Part shown: one piece after another, positions 5,262 through 5,508 of the stretch
How positions within the stretch are numbered: position 1 is the stretch's first letter
Layout of the letters: the number at the start of each line of letters is the position of its first letter
Source of the DNA: an uncultured Pirellula sp.
GTDB lineage: Bacteria > Planctomycetota > Planctomycetia > Pirellulales > Pirellulaceae
Assembly (NCBI GenBank): GCA_903837255.1
Contig: CAILTZ010000770.1
Location: 1 to 5,508, forward strand
Length of the DNA stretch: 5,508 bases
Direction of reading: 5' to 3'
Position numbers and translations under genes: made by a program
Notes under the pieces: model-generated
What the model was told of the DNA's origin: nothing
The model's input: the letters and a program-made list of their open reading frames with translations, nothing else
The model's database searches: none

Positions 5262-5508
5262 TTTCCGCCGATGCACTCACGGTTTGTCCGAAATATCAAT
5301 GGGCCGATGGGGGTCTTGTTCGCTTGAAGTTTTCGACCGTCACTGAAATCGAAAGACGGAGGGTTTGAGCGAAGATGAAAAGAGGTAAGGCGGTGTCGGT
5401 GTAGAGTCGGAATTTATTCAATAGATTCGGGATGATCCTTGGCTCAATCGGCTTGGGCTTCCATAGCCAGCTGAGGTAGAGGACCTCGAAGTAGGCCCAG
5501 CAGGGTCC
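5262..5508. other. Right-end region with no confident gene
   Basis: After the cyclophilin stop I see no plus-strand gene start with a ribosome site and no terminator with a T-tract. One minus-strand frame runs open from the right edge to a TGA at 5296-5298 (70 codons, hydrophobic: AYFEVLYLSWLW, then LPLFIFAQTLRLSISV). Few of its codons begin with G (about 12 of 71), unlike the real genes here. A competing minus frame ends at 5444-5446 after 20 codons (TLLGLLRGPLPQLAMEAQAD) and has a more coding-like composition. Either could be the 3' end of a minus-strand gene beyond the window. Confidence 0.3.

Overview
The window looks like an ordinary chromosomal stretch from a planctomycete, most likely in or near the Pirellulaceae (Rhodopirellula/Blastopirellula-like). 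The reasons are a DUF1571 protein, an FmdB-type zinc-ribbon protein with a long acidic tail, a class IIB (Calvin-type) aldolase, mid-range GC by eye, and short, frequently reversing transcription units. This placement rests on recalled family resemblance, not a search.

Layout from left to right. Positions 1-25 are not genomic: they match an Illumina adapter with one base missing, so the window starts at a raw contig end. Positions 27-167 hold what looks like the 3' end of a plus-strand gene. Its stop faces the stop of a compact minus-strand operon (2008 to 180). That operon encodes an unrecognised 172-aa protein, a membrane-anchored DUF1571 protein broken by one frameshift near 811-813, and a 98-aa zinc-ribbon protein with one C-terminal membrane segment. 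A 169-bp divergent region leads into a complete class II fructose-bisphosphate aldolase (2178-3179). This meets a 194-aa FmdB-family protein (3805 to 3221, minus) at a 41-bp convergent junction containing small hairpins and an 18-bp-period duplication. A 137-bp divergent region then leads to an assimilatory APS/PAPS reductase with all iron-sulfur cysteines (3943-4704), followed 47 bp later by a cytoplasmic cyclophilin (4752-5261). The last 247 bp hold no confident gene. One minus-strand frame runs open from the right edge to 5296.

The recognisable genes are core metabolism and housekeeping: central carbon metabolism, sulfate assimilation and protein folding. I see no mobile element, CRISPR array, tRNA, rRNA or defence system. 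The least understood unit is the three-gene minus-strand operon, whose two membrane-anchored products suggest an envelope role that cannot be specified from sequence. The most useful observations concern sequence quality (adapter, frameshift), start-codon corrections (FmdB at a TTG, DUF1571 at a GTG, aldolase at an internal ATG), in-frame coding minisatellites in two genes, and a palindrome that carries the stop codons of two convergent genes.
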